Positions 1 through 5,612 of a stretch of DNA of 5,612 bases are shown here, one piece after another (position 1 is the stretch's first letter; every line of letters begins with the position of its first letter). This DNA comes from Candidatus Pelagibacter sp. (GTDB taxonomy: Bacteria; Pseudomonadota; Alphaproteobacteria; Pelagibacterales; Pelagibacteraceae). The translations under genes were made by a program, and so were the position numbers. Under the pieces are notes generated by a model that searched no databases, was not told the DNA's origin, and saw only the letters and a program-made list of their open reading frames with translations. The DNA is taken from NCBI GenBank assembly GCA_012963775.1, contig DTVC01000046.1:1-5612 (forward strand). Direction: 5' to 3'.

Positions 1-668
1 TAATTTTTCCAGGTTCAAACTGTGATAGAGATATGGATGTTGCTCTTAAAAAATTTGGTTTCAAAAATCAAATGGTTTGGCACAATGACCCAAATCTTCC
101 AAAAAGCGATCTTATTATTCTGCCTGGGGGATTTTCATATGGTGACTATCTACGATGTGGAGGTATTGCTGCAAAATCAAAAATAATTAAATCTGTTGTC
201 GATTTTGCTAATTCCGGAGGTTTAGTTGTTGGCGTTTGTAATGGTTTTCAAATTTTGATTGAGACAGGTCTTCTTCCTGGCGCTTTATTGAGAAACAAAT
301 ACTTAGAGTTTATTTGTAAAAATGTATTTGTAAAAATTAATAATTCTGAAAATAAATATTTCAAAAATATTAAAAAAAATATTCTCAAACTTCATATAGC
401 ACACAATGAAGGTAATTATTTTTGTTCTCCTGATGAATTAAAATTTATTGAGGATAATAATCAAATTGCTGTAAATTATTGTAATAAAAACGGCGATATC
501 TCAGAAGAAAACAATCCAAACGGCTCAATAGATAATATTGCTGGAATATTTAACAAAAGCAAAAATATCCTTGGAATGATGCCCCATCCAGAAAGAATGA
601 TTGATTCTTATTTATCAGGAGAAGATGGATCGATTTTTTTTGAAAATTTAATTGGAAATTTAAAATAA
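1..668 (+). CDS. purQ: Phosphoribosylformylglycinamidine synthase, glutaminase subunit PurQ (5' partial)
   Basis: PurQ is the class I glutamine amidotransferase subunit of FGAM synthase. It hydrolyses glutamine and passes ammonia to PurL in the fourth step of de novo purine synthesis (cytosolic). The reading frame is open to the left edge: nt 3-32 encode [10 protein letters not shown], the conserved N-terminal strand and loop of PurQ, so the Met at 33 is internal and the true start lies a few codons outside the window. About 221 residues are visible, against roughly 220-230 for the family, so only about 5-8 are missing. Seen in the sequence: the [13 protein letters not shown] oxyanion-side motif, the nucleophile elbow GVCNGFQ with the catalytic Cys at nt 237-239, and the MMPHPER motif with the catalytic His (585-587) and Glu (591-593). 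The catalytic triad is therefore complete. The TAA stop shares its last base with the purL ATG (TAATG). PurS, the third subunit, is expected upstream. Confidence 0.97.
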   Translation, partial: IFPGSNCDRDMDVALKKFGFKNQMVWHNDPNLPKSDLIILPGGFSYGDYLRCGGIAAKSKIIKSVVDFANSGGLVVGVCNGFQILIETGLLPGALLRNKYLEFICKNVFVKINNSENKYFKNIKKNILKLHIAHNEGNYFCSPDELKFIEDNNQIAVNYCNKNGDISEENNPNGSIDNIAGIFNKSKNILGMMPHPERMIDSYLSGEDGSIFFENLIGNLK

Positions 669-2860
669 TGAAAATAAACGAAAAAATTGCAATCGAACAC
701 GGTCTAAAAAAAGAAGAATTTAACAAAATACGTGAGTTATTAAAAAGAGTTCCTAACATTACTGAACTTGGAATTTTTTCAGCAATGTGGAATGAGCATT
801 GTTCTTATAAATCATCAAGATTTCACTTAAAAAAAATGCACACAAAAGGAAAAAGAGTTATCCAAGGACCTGGTGAGAATGCTGGTGTTATTGATATCGA
901 TGATGAAGATGCAATTGTTTTTAAAATTGAAAGTCATAATCACCCTTCTTTTATTGAGCCTTATCAAGGTGCTGCAACGGGTGTAGGTGGTATAATGAGA
1001 GATGTTTTTACAATGGGCGCTCGACCTATTGCTAATATAAATTCTATTCATTTTGGTTCACCTCAACATAAAAAAACTAGAAATTTATTGAGAGGAGTAG
1101 TTCAAGGTATTGGTGGATATGGAAATTGTATAGGTGTACCTACAATTGCTGGTCAGACTTGCTTTGATGAATCTTACAATGGAAATATTTTAGTTAATGC
1201 AATGACTTTAGGTTTAGTTAATAAAAATAATATTTTTTATTCTAAAGCCGCTGGAATTGGAAAACCTGTAATTTATGTGGGTTCAAAAACTGGTCGTGAT
1301 GGCATACATGGCGCAAGCATGGCTTCAGCTATTTTTGATGAAAAAATTGAAGAAAAAAAACCAACAGTACAGGTTGGAGATCCATTTACTGAAAAACTAT
1401 TGATGGAAGCATGTTTGGAATTGATGTCTGATAAATCAATTATTTCTATTCAAGATATGGGTGCAGCAGGCTTAACTTCATCTAGTGTAGAAATGGCTTC
1501 AAAAGGAAAACTTGGTATCGAATTAAACTTAAATAAAGTTCCTTGTAGAGAAGAAAAAATGACTCCTTACGAAATAATGCTATCCGAAAGCCAAGAACGA
1601 ATGTTGATTATACTTGAAAATGGTAAAGAAGAAAAAGCAAAAAAAATATTTGATAAATGGAACTTAGATTTTGCTGTAATTGGAAAAACTACAGAAAGTA
1701 AAAAAATTGAAATTTTTTTTGATGAAAAAAAAGTTGTAGATATACCAATTAATTTTTTAGCAGAAAATGCTCCAATTTATGATCGAAAATGGAAAAAAAC
1801 AAAACTTCCTCAAAAAATAAAATTTAATGACGATGATTTAAAAAAATTAAAAATTACTGAAGTTTTAAAAAAAATATTAACAAATCCAAATATCTGTGAC
1901 AAAGAATGTATTTGGCAACAATATGATCATACAGTTATGGGAGATACAATTCAAAAACCTGGAGGAGACTCTGGAGTGGTAAGAGTTCATGGAACTAATA
2001 AAGCGGTAGCTGCTTCTGTGGATTCATCTGCTGTATATTGTTATGCACATCCTTTAACTGGAGGAAAACAAATAGTTTGTGAAAGCTGGAGAAATTTAAT
2101 TTCAGTAGGAGCAAAACCCCTAGCTATTACTAATTGTTTAAACTTTGGTAACCCTGAAAAAGAAAGAAATATGGGAGAATTTGTAGAATGTGTTCAAGGA
2201 ATTTCTGAAGCAAGCAAATATTTAGATTTTCCGGTAGTTTCGGGTAACGTTTCTTTCTACAACGAAACAAAAAACAAAGGAATAAAACCTACTCCATCTA
2301 TTGGAGGTGTTGGGCTAATCAAGAACTACAAAAAAATGGTCACTATGGATCTAAAAAAAGTAGATAATTTAGTGATTGTAATTGGAAAAACTGAAGGTCA
2401 TTTAGATCAAAGTATTTTTGCAAGAAGTATATTGTCTGAAAAAAAAGGCCCCCCTCCTGAAATTAATTTATTTAATGAAAAGAATAACGGAGAAACGATA
2501 TTAAAATTAATTGAAGAGAGATTAATTGAATCTGCTCATGATATTTCTTTGGGAGGAATTATTATAGCTTTAGCAAGAATGTGTATTAAAGGAAATAAAG
2601 GCGTCAAATTAAATAAACTAAAAAGTTTAATTAATAAATTTCAATATTTCTTTGGTGAGGATCAGGGACGTTATATTATTGAAATAACTAAAGATAATTT
2701 GAAAAAAGTTAAGGAAATATTAAACAATAATTCAGTTCATTATGACGAACTAGCAATTGTTGTTGAAAAAGATATAATAATAGATGAGGAACCAATTCTA
2801 TCAGTTGACGAATTGATGCTTTCTAATAAAAAATGGTTAAAGGAGTATATGGTTCAATAA
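668..2860 (+). CDS. purL: Phosphoribosylformylglycinamidine synthase, synthetase subunit PurL (short form)
   Basis: PurL is the ATP-dependent synthetase subunit. It converts FGAR plus ammonia from PurQ into FGAM. At 730 residues it is the short PurL used with separate PurQ and PurS, not the ~1300-residue single-chain enzyme of gammaproteobacteria. Visible motifs: NEHCSYK (42-48, active-site His44), QGPGENAG (66-73), the nucleotide-binding stretch ESHNHP...[12 protein letters not shown] (88-112), QDMGAAGL (262-269), [10 protein letters not shown] (431-440) and AHDISLGG (623-630) in the second AIRS-like half. Both AIRS-type halves look intact. A Gly-Pro-Pro-Pro turn (594-597) is coded by an A8-G2-C6 tract. 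The start at 668 overlaps the purQ stop by one base with only a weak GGA (654-656) upstream, which suggests translational coupling. The TAA stop at 2858-2860 likewise overlaps the bolA ATG. Confidence 0.98.
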   Translation: MKINEKIAIEHGLKKEEFNKIRELLKRVPNITELGIFSAMWNEHCSYKSSRFHLKKMHTKGKRVIQGPGENAGVIDIDDEDAIVFKIESHNHPSFIEPYQGAATGVGGIMRDVFTMGARPIANINSIHFGSPQHKKTRNLLRGVVQGIGGYGNCIGVPTIAGQTCFDESYNGNILVNAMTLGLVNKNNIFYSKAAGIGKPVIYVGSKTGRDGIHGASMASAIFDEKIEEKKPTVQVGDPFTEKLLMEACLELMSDKSIISIQDMGAAGLTSSSVEMASKGKLGIELNLNKVPCREEKMTPYEIMLSESQERMLIILENGKEEKAKKIFDKWNLDFAVIGKTTESKKIEIFFDEKKVVDIPINFLAENAPIYDRKWKKTKLPQKIKFNDDDLKKLKITEVLKKILTNPNICDKECIWQQYDHTVMGDTIQKPGGDSGVVRVHGTNKAVAASVDSSAVYCYAHPLTGGKQIVCESWRNLISVGAKPLAITNCLNFGNPEKERNMGEFVECVQGISEASKYLDFPVVSGNVSFYNETKNKGIKPTPSIGGVGLIKNYKKMVTMDLKKVDNLVIVIGKTEGHLDQSIFARSILSEKKGPPPEINLFNEKNNGETILKLIEERLIESAHDISLGGIIIALARMCIKGNKGVKLNKLKSLINKFQYFFGEDQGRYIIEITKDNLKKVKEILNNNSVHYDELAIVVEKDIIIDEEPILSVDELMLSNKKWLKEYMVQ
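2840..2845 (+). promoter_or_regulatory. Shine-Dalgarno-like AAGGAG at the end of purL, upstream of bolA
   Basis: A strong AAGGAG forms the Lys-Glu codons near the end of purL. It lies 14 bases before the bolA ATG at 2860, longer than the usual 5-9 spacing, but only 3 bases before an ATG at 2849, which is purL's own antepenultimate codon. It probably serves bolA initiation, perhaps loosely or by re-initiation. Confidence 0.5.
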
Positions 2861-3087
2861 TGGCGATGGATTTAAAAGAAATTGAAAAACTAATAAAAGA
2901 AGCATTACCTGATGCTTTTGTTGACATTCAAGATTTAGCTGGAGATGGTAATCATTATTCAGCAACTGTTACTTCATCTCAATTTTCAGGAAAAAGTAAA
3001 ATAGAACAACATAAAATGGTGTATAATTCATTGAAAGGAAAAATGGGAAACGAACTACACGCTTTAGCAATTAAAACTAAGGAGTAA
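2860..3087 (+). CDS. bolA: BolA family iron-sulfur regulator/chaperone
   Basis: This is a small cytosolic BolA-fold protein of 75 residues. BolA proteins bind monothiol glutaredoxins through a shared [2Fe-2S] cluster and take part in iron sensing or cluster delivery. The partner grxD lies two bases downstream. Seen: an N-terminal helix (DLKEIEKLIKEALPDA), the loop GDGNHY with His32 (a candidate cluster ligand), the conserved FSGKSKIEQHKMVY segment (42-55) forming the core helix, and the C-terminal ELHALAIKT with the near-invariant His67. The frame is open back to an ATG at 2833, but that start would lie 28 bases inside purL. I chose the ATG at 2860 because it begins MAMD, as I recall for alphaproteobacterial BolA proteins, and overlaps the purL stop as TAATG. 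An ATG at 2866 is a possible alternative (73 residues). It is closer to the short BolA2/IbaG-like class than to E. coli BolA (about 105 residues). Confidence 0.93.
   Translation: MAMDLKEIEKLIKEALPDAFVDIQDLAGDGNHYSATVTSSQFSGKSKIEQHKMVYNSLKGKMGNELHALAIKTKE
3079..3084 (+). promoter_or_regulatory. Ribosome binding site of grxD (AAGGAG)
   Basis: A full AAGGAG lies 5 bases before the grxD ATG at 3090. It is made of the last two sense codons of bolA (Lys-Glu) just before its TAA stop, so bolA's C-terminus and the grxD ribosome binding site share bases. It is the best-placed Shine-Dalgarno sequence in the window. Confidence 0.85.
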
Positions 3088-3089
3088 AA

Positions 3090-3428
3090 ATGGATCAACA
3101 ATCAAAAGATTTAATCAGTAGTCAAATAGAAAATAATGAAGTTTGCCTTTTTATGAAAGGTACTCCAGATGCACCTCAATGTGGTTTTTCCATGGCTATA
3201 TCTAATATGTTAAAAATTTTAAATGTAAACTTTAAAGGCATTAATGTTTTAGAAAATGAAAATTTAAGACAGGGAATAAAAGAATTTAGTGACTGGCCAA
3301 CTATTCCACAACTATACATCAAAAAAGAATTTGTAGGTGGTAGCGATATTGTAAAAGAAATGTATGAGAATGGTGAACTTATAAAATTACTTGAAAGTAA
3401 AAATATTAATTTTAATAAAAAGAATTAA
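3090..3428 (+). CDS. grxD: Monothiol glutaredoxin, CGFS type (Grx4/GrxD family)
   Basis: This 112-residue single-domain protein is of the usual length for the family. CGFS glutaredoxins bind a glutathione-ligated [2Fe-2S] cluster, pass it to acceptor proteins, and form heterodimers with BolA. Seen: the KGTPDAPQCGFS active site with the cluster-binding Cys31 at 31-34, WPTIPQLYI (69-77) with the cis-Pro loop that contacts glutathione, and GGSDIVKEMYENGEL (83-97) with the second glutathione-binding region. There is no second active-site Cys, as expected for the monothiol class; a Cys at position 19 is outside the motif. The start at 3090 follows a good AAGGAG. Adjacency to bolA suggests co-expression of the two partners, a known alphaproteobacterial arrangement. 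The TAA stop directly abuts the rpsD stop on the other strand. Confidence 0.97.
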   Translation: MDQQSKDLISSQIENNEVCLFMKGTPDAPQCGFSMAISNMLKILNVNFKGINVLENENLRQGIKEFSDWPTIPQLYIKKEFVGGSDIVKEMYENGELIKLLESKNINFNKKN

Positions 3429-4049
3429 TTATCTAGAATAATACTCAATTACTAAATTTGGCTCCATAACGATTGGATAAGGTACTTCTTCAAATTTTGG
3501 AGTTCTTACAAATTTCACTTTTTTATTTTTTTCATCCAACTGCAAATATTCTGGGACTTCTCTCTCTTTATTTGCGAGAGCTATATCGATTAAAGCCAAT
3601 TGTTTAGATTTGTCTCTGATCTCAATATTATCTTCTTCTTTAACTTGATAACTTGAGATATTAACTTTTTTACCATTAACTCTAACATGGCCATGATTAA
3701 TTAACTGTCTTGACGAGAAAATTGTATTTGAAAGTTTTGCCCTATAAATAACTGCATCTAATCGTCTCTCTAATAACCCTATCAAATTTTCAGCGGTATC
3801 CCCTTTTTTCATAATAGCTTTTTTATAAACATTTCTAAATTGTCTTTCATTCATATTGCCATAATAAGATTTTAATTTTTGTTTTGCCTGAAGCTGAATT
3901 CCATAATTAGAAGGTTTTTTCTTTGAAGCTGATTGTCCATGCTGACCTGGAGGATATCCTCTTGAATTGAACGGACTTTTGGGTCTTCCCCATAAATTTA
4001 CACGTAATCTTCTATCTACTTTATGTTTAGAGTTTAATCTTTTTGTCAT
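3429..4049 (-). CDS. rpsD: 30S ribosomal protein S4
   Basis: S4 is a primary 16S rRNA-binding protein that nucleates assembly of the 30S body. In some bacteria it also represses its own operon. The 206-residue length is normal. Seen: the basic N-terminal region MTKRLNSKHKVDRRL with GRPKSPFNSRGYPPGQHG (21-38), then the S4 RNA-binding domain at about 94-157 (ERRLDAVIYRAKLSNTIFSS, with HGHVRVNGKKVNI at 119-131), and the C-terminal PYPIVMEPNLVIEYYSR. There is no cysteine, so this is the zinc-free form. The start is fixed by the family's MTKRL N-terminus. No Shine-Dalgarno sequence precedes the ATG, and a strong predicted promoter sits so close that the mRNA leader may be only about 5-7 bases. rpsD here stands apart from the alpha ribosomal operon in which E. 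coli keeps it. Confidence 0.98.
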   Translation of the reverse strand: MTKRLNSKHKVDRRLRVNLWGRPKSPFNSRGYPPGQHGQSASKKKPSNYGIQLQAKQKLKSYYGNMNERQFRNVYKKAIMKKGDTAENLIGLLERRLDAVIYRAKLSNTIFSSRQLINHGHVRVNGKKVNISSYQVKEEDNIEIRDKSKQLALIDIALANKEREVPEYLQLDEKNKKVKFVRTPKFEEVPYPIVMEPNLVIEYYSR

Positions 4050-4061
4050 TTAGTACGTCGC

Positions 4062-4089
4062 TTTATAAACTTAAGCATGATTTTGTCAA
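4062..4089 (-). promoter_or_regulatory. Predicted sigma-70 promoter for rpsD
   Basis: On the minus strand a perfect -35 hexamer TTGACA (4089-4084) is followed by a 16-base spacer and the -10 TATAAA (4067-4062, five of six matches to TATAAT). It lies in the 36-base gap between trmJ and rpsD, the largest gap in the window. The trmJ stop codon TGA (4088-4086) is inside the -35 box. Expected initiation at about 4054-4056 (G4056 or A4054 are purines) leaves only 5-7 bases before the rpsD ATG. This is a sequence prediction only. Confidence 0.7.
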
Positions 4090-4805
4090 TGAAGGTTTTT
4101 TTTAGAAAGACTCGCAAATACACTTGATAAAATACGCGTTTCCTTTTCAGATAGTTCCATTTTGTAAAAAATACTTCTCAAATTTTCCAGCATTATTGGT
4201 TTCTTTTCAATAGGCTTAAAAAAATTTCTCTTTTCAAGATTTTTAATACAAAAATTAGCCATTGAGAGAATGTCTTTTTTACTAGCAGATTTAATTTTTT
4301 TTGACTTTGAATATTTTGATTTTTTTAATTTGATTAAATTAGCAACAAATTGAGCAATAATGATAACGCTATGAGATAAATTTAAAGATTTGAATTCAGG
4401 ATTTGTCGGAATTTGCACTGAACAATTAGCATAGCTAATTTCATTATTTGATAGACCCGAAGCTTCAGAACCAAATAAAAATCCAATTTTTTTACTAAAA
4501 TCAATTTTATTTAAGTCATTTAATCTAATATGTTTTAAATTTTTGTTTCTAAATCTTGAAGTTGTAGCTATCAAATAATCAAATTTGTTAACAACAGATT
4601 CTAAATCTTCATAAACCTTACTATTTCTAATAATCTCTTTTGCTCCAACTGAAGTTGCCAATATTTTATCATTAGGAAAAATAGGCTTTGGATTAACTAT
4701 GATTAATTTCTTAAAATTAAAATTTTTCATAGCTCTAGCACAACTTCCAATATTTTCTGATAATTGCGGTTTATGAAGAATAAACGAAATATTAGAAAAC
4801 GACAT
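4086..4805 (-). CDS. trmJ: TrmJ-type tRNA (cytidine/uridine-32-2'-O)-methyltransferase, SPOUT/TrmH superfamily
   Basis: This 239-residue SPOUT-fold, SAM-dependent RNA 2'-O-ribose methyltransferase best matches TrmJ, which modifies position 32 of the tRNA anticodon loop. Seen: motif 1 ENIGSCARAMKNF (17-29), with Arg24 aligning to the catalytic Arg23 of E. coli TrmJ; motif 2 FLFGSEASGLSNNE (109-122); and motif 3 IPTNPEFKSLNLSHSV (132-147), which form the trefoil-knot cofactor site. A Lys/Ser-rich linker (159-177) leads to a helical C-terminal extension with NLRSIFYKMELSEKETRIL (208-226), typical of TrmJ rather than short TrmL-like enzymes. The start overlaps the cimA stop by one base (TAATG on the minus strand) with no clear ribosome binding site, which suggests coupling to cimA. 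The TGA stop is embedded in the rpsD promoter. The methyltransferase family is certain; the exact target nucleotide is inferred. Confidence 0.88.
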   Translation of the reverse strand: MSFSNISFILHKPQLSENIGSCARAMKNFNFKKLIIVNPKPIFPNDKILATSVGAKEIIRNSKVYEDLESVVNKFDYLIATTSRFRNKNLKHIRLNDLNKIDFSKKIGFLFGSEASGLSNNEISYANCSVQIPTNPEFKSLNLSHSVIIIAQFVANLIKLKKSKYSKSKKIKSASKKDILSMANFCIKNLEKRNFFKPIEKKPIMLENLRSIFYKMELSEKETRILSSVFASLSKKNLH

Positions 4806-5612
4806 TAATTACTAGCAGGAGCATTATCTTTAAACAATTTATAATCTAAACTATCAACAAGAGCTTTGAATGATGCTTCGATAATGTTTGGAGATACACC
4901 AATAGTAAACCAATTTTTTCCTTTTGAGTCTGTACTTTCGATTGAAACTCTAGTTACAGCCGCTGTTCCTGTGTTTAATATTCTAACTTTATAATCAACT
5001 AACTTTAAATCTTTTAAGTATTGAGAATATTTAGCAAGTTTATCTACATTATTTCTGATTGCATTATCTAGTGCATGTACAGGACCATTGCCTTCTCCTT
5101 CACACAAAATAATTTTTTTATCTACTTCTAGCTGTGCTTTTGCAGAAGAAATTATATTTCCCAACTTATCTTTTTTTACACTAACATCATATTCTTTAAT
5201 TGAAATATACCTTGGTATTTCTCCCATTAATCTTCTAGCCAATAACTCAAATGATGCATCAGCACCATCATAACTATAACCAATGAATTCTCTGTCTTTT
5301 ACTTCATCAAGAAGTTTTTTTATTTTTGGATCATCTTCTTTAAATTCTACGCCAATTGACTTTAGCCTTGATATAATATTTGATTTTCCTGATTGGTCCG
5401 AAACCACAATATTTCTTACATTGCCAACTAATTCCGGTTCAATATGTTCATAAGTTTTTGGATCCTTTTGAACTGCTGAAACATGTAGGCCTCCTTTATG
5501 AGAAAATGCGGCCGCTCCTACATAAGGTAAATGCTGATTTGGTTTTCTATTTAATATTTCATCTAACAATCTTGATGATTGAGTTATTTTACTAATATTT
5601 TCAGATTTAATA
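4805..5612 (-). CDS. cimA: (R)-citramalate synthase, C-terminal half (5' partial)
   Basis: Citramalate synthase condenses pyruvate with acetyl-CoA to (R)-citramalate, giving a threonine-independent route to 2-ketobutyrate and isoleucine. The frame is open to the right edge (268 residues visible; the family is about 520-540), so the N-terminal TIM-barrel catalytic domain is mostly outside. A TTG at 5569 is internal, because upstream in-frame codons continue the family sequence. Seen: LNRKPNQHLPYVGAAAFSHKGGLHVSAV with the active-site His of HKGGLH near 5500, and YEHIEPELVGN with the following VSDQSGKSN, both conserved in CimA. Then comes a LeuA-type allosteric/dimerisation domain (about 5220-4810) with EGNGPVHALDNAIR, LVDYKVRILNTGTAAVTRV and NIIEASFKALVDSLDYKL. 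The LVDYKVR and ALVDSLDYKL signatures favour CimA over 2-isopropylmalate synthase, a related alternative. The TAA stop overlaps the trmJ ATG. Confidence 0.92.
   Translation of the reverse strand, partial: IKSENISKITQSSRLLDEILNRKPNQHLPYVGAAAFSHKGGLHVSAVQKDPKTYEHIEPELVGNVRNIVVSDQSGKSNIISRLKSIGVEFKEDDPKIKKLLDEVKDREFIGYSYDGADASFELLARRLMGEIPRYISIKEYDVSVKKDKLGNIISSAKAQLEVDKKIILCEGEGNGPVHALDNAIRNNVDKLAKYSQYLKDLKLVDYKVRILNTGTAAVTRVSIESTDSKGKNWFTIGVSPNIIEASFKALVDSLDYKLFKDNAPASN

Noticed and set aside
33..35. ATG at 33 as the start of purQ
   Set aside because: The upstream in-frame codons (3-32) encode the conserved PurQ segment [10 protein letters not shown], so the gene runs in from the left edge and this Met is internal.
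550..1051. Minus-strand open frames at 550-759 and 827-1051
   Set aside because: They lie opposite the well-conserved purQ and purL genes, and their translations are low-complexity or resemble no family. They are shadows of the real genes.
1713..1732. Perfect T8-GATG-A8 hairpin inside purL
   Set aside because: The stem is only A:U pairs and is explained by Phe-Phe-Asp-Glu-Lys-Lys codons in an AT-rich gene. It is too weak to act as a terminator and sits mid-gene in an intact frame.
3405..3429. ATTAATT...AATTAAT inverted repeat as a grxD terminator
   Set aside because: It is a seven-pair AT-only stem with an 11-base loop and no following U tract. Such repeats are expected by chance at this base composition.
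3428..3442. ATTAT-CTAGA-ATAAT palindrome at the rpsD 3' end
   Set aside because: It is a five-pair AT-only stem within the last codons of rpsD, too short and weak to support a terminator or binding-site call.
5567..5569. TTG as the start of cimA
   Set aside because: The frame stays open to the right edge and the codons there continue the protein naturally. About half the enzyme, including the catalytic barrel, must lie outside the window.
5088..5595. Plus-strand open frames at 5088-5273 and 5380-5595
   Set aside because: They are antisense to conserved cimA sequence with no recognisable domain or ribosome binding site, so I treat them as chance frames.

Overview
The window is AT-rich (my estimate is about 30% GC) and almost entirely coding. 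It looks like a streamlined free-living alphaproteobacterium, most likely of the Pelagibacterales (SAR11) clade. The clues are the low GC, intergenic spaces of 0-2 bases almost everywhere, TAATG stop/start overlaps, the alphaproteobacterial gene order purQ-purL-bolA-grxD, and protein sequences of alphaproteobacterial type. The assignment rests on pattern recognition, not on a database search.

Left part, plus strand, 1-3428: a purine and iron-sulfur gene string. It holds purQ (5' end cut by the window edge), purL, bolA and the CGFS monothiol glutaredoxin grxD. PurQ and the short-form PurL are two of the three subunits of formylglycinamidine ribonucleotide synthase; the third, PurS, would be expected upstream of the window. 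BolA and the monothiol glutaredoxin form a known partner pair that binds a [2Fe-2S] cluster. Each gene overlaps the next by one base or is separated by 2 bases, so the four are probably co-transcribed from a promoter outside the window.

Right part, minus strand, 5612-3429: cimA (only its C-terminal half is inside the window), then a TrmJ-type tRNA 2'-O-methyltransferase that overlaps it by one base, then rpsD (ribosomal protein S4). The only real intergenic region is the 36 bases between trmJ and rpsD (4050-4085). It contains a near-consensus sigma-70 promoter whose -35 hexamer includes the trmJ stop codon. This promoter should give rpsD an extremely short mRNA leader. The two gene strings converge at 3428/3429, where the grxD and rpsD stop codons directly abut with no spacer and no recognisable intrinsic terminator.

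I see no mobile element, CRISPR array, RNA gene or toxin/defence locus, and no sign of a new biological system. All seven genes are recognisable housekeeping or biosynthetic genes. What deserves a second look is the extreme compaction: promoter, stop codons, start codons and ribosome binding sites are folded into one another.
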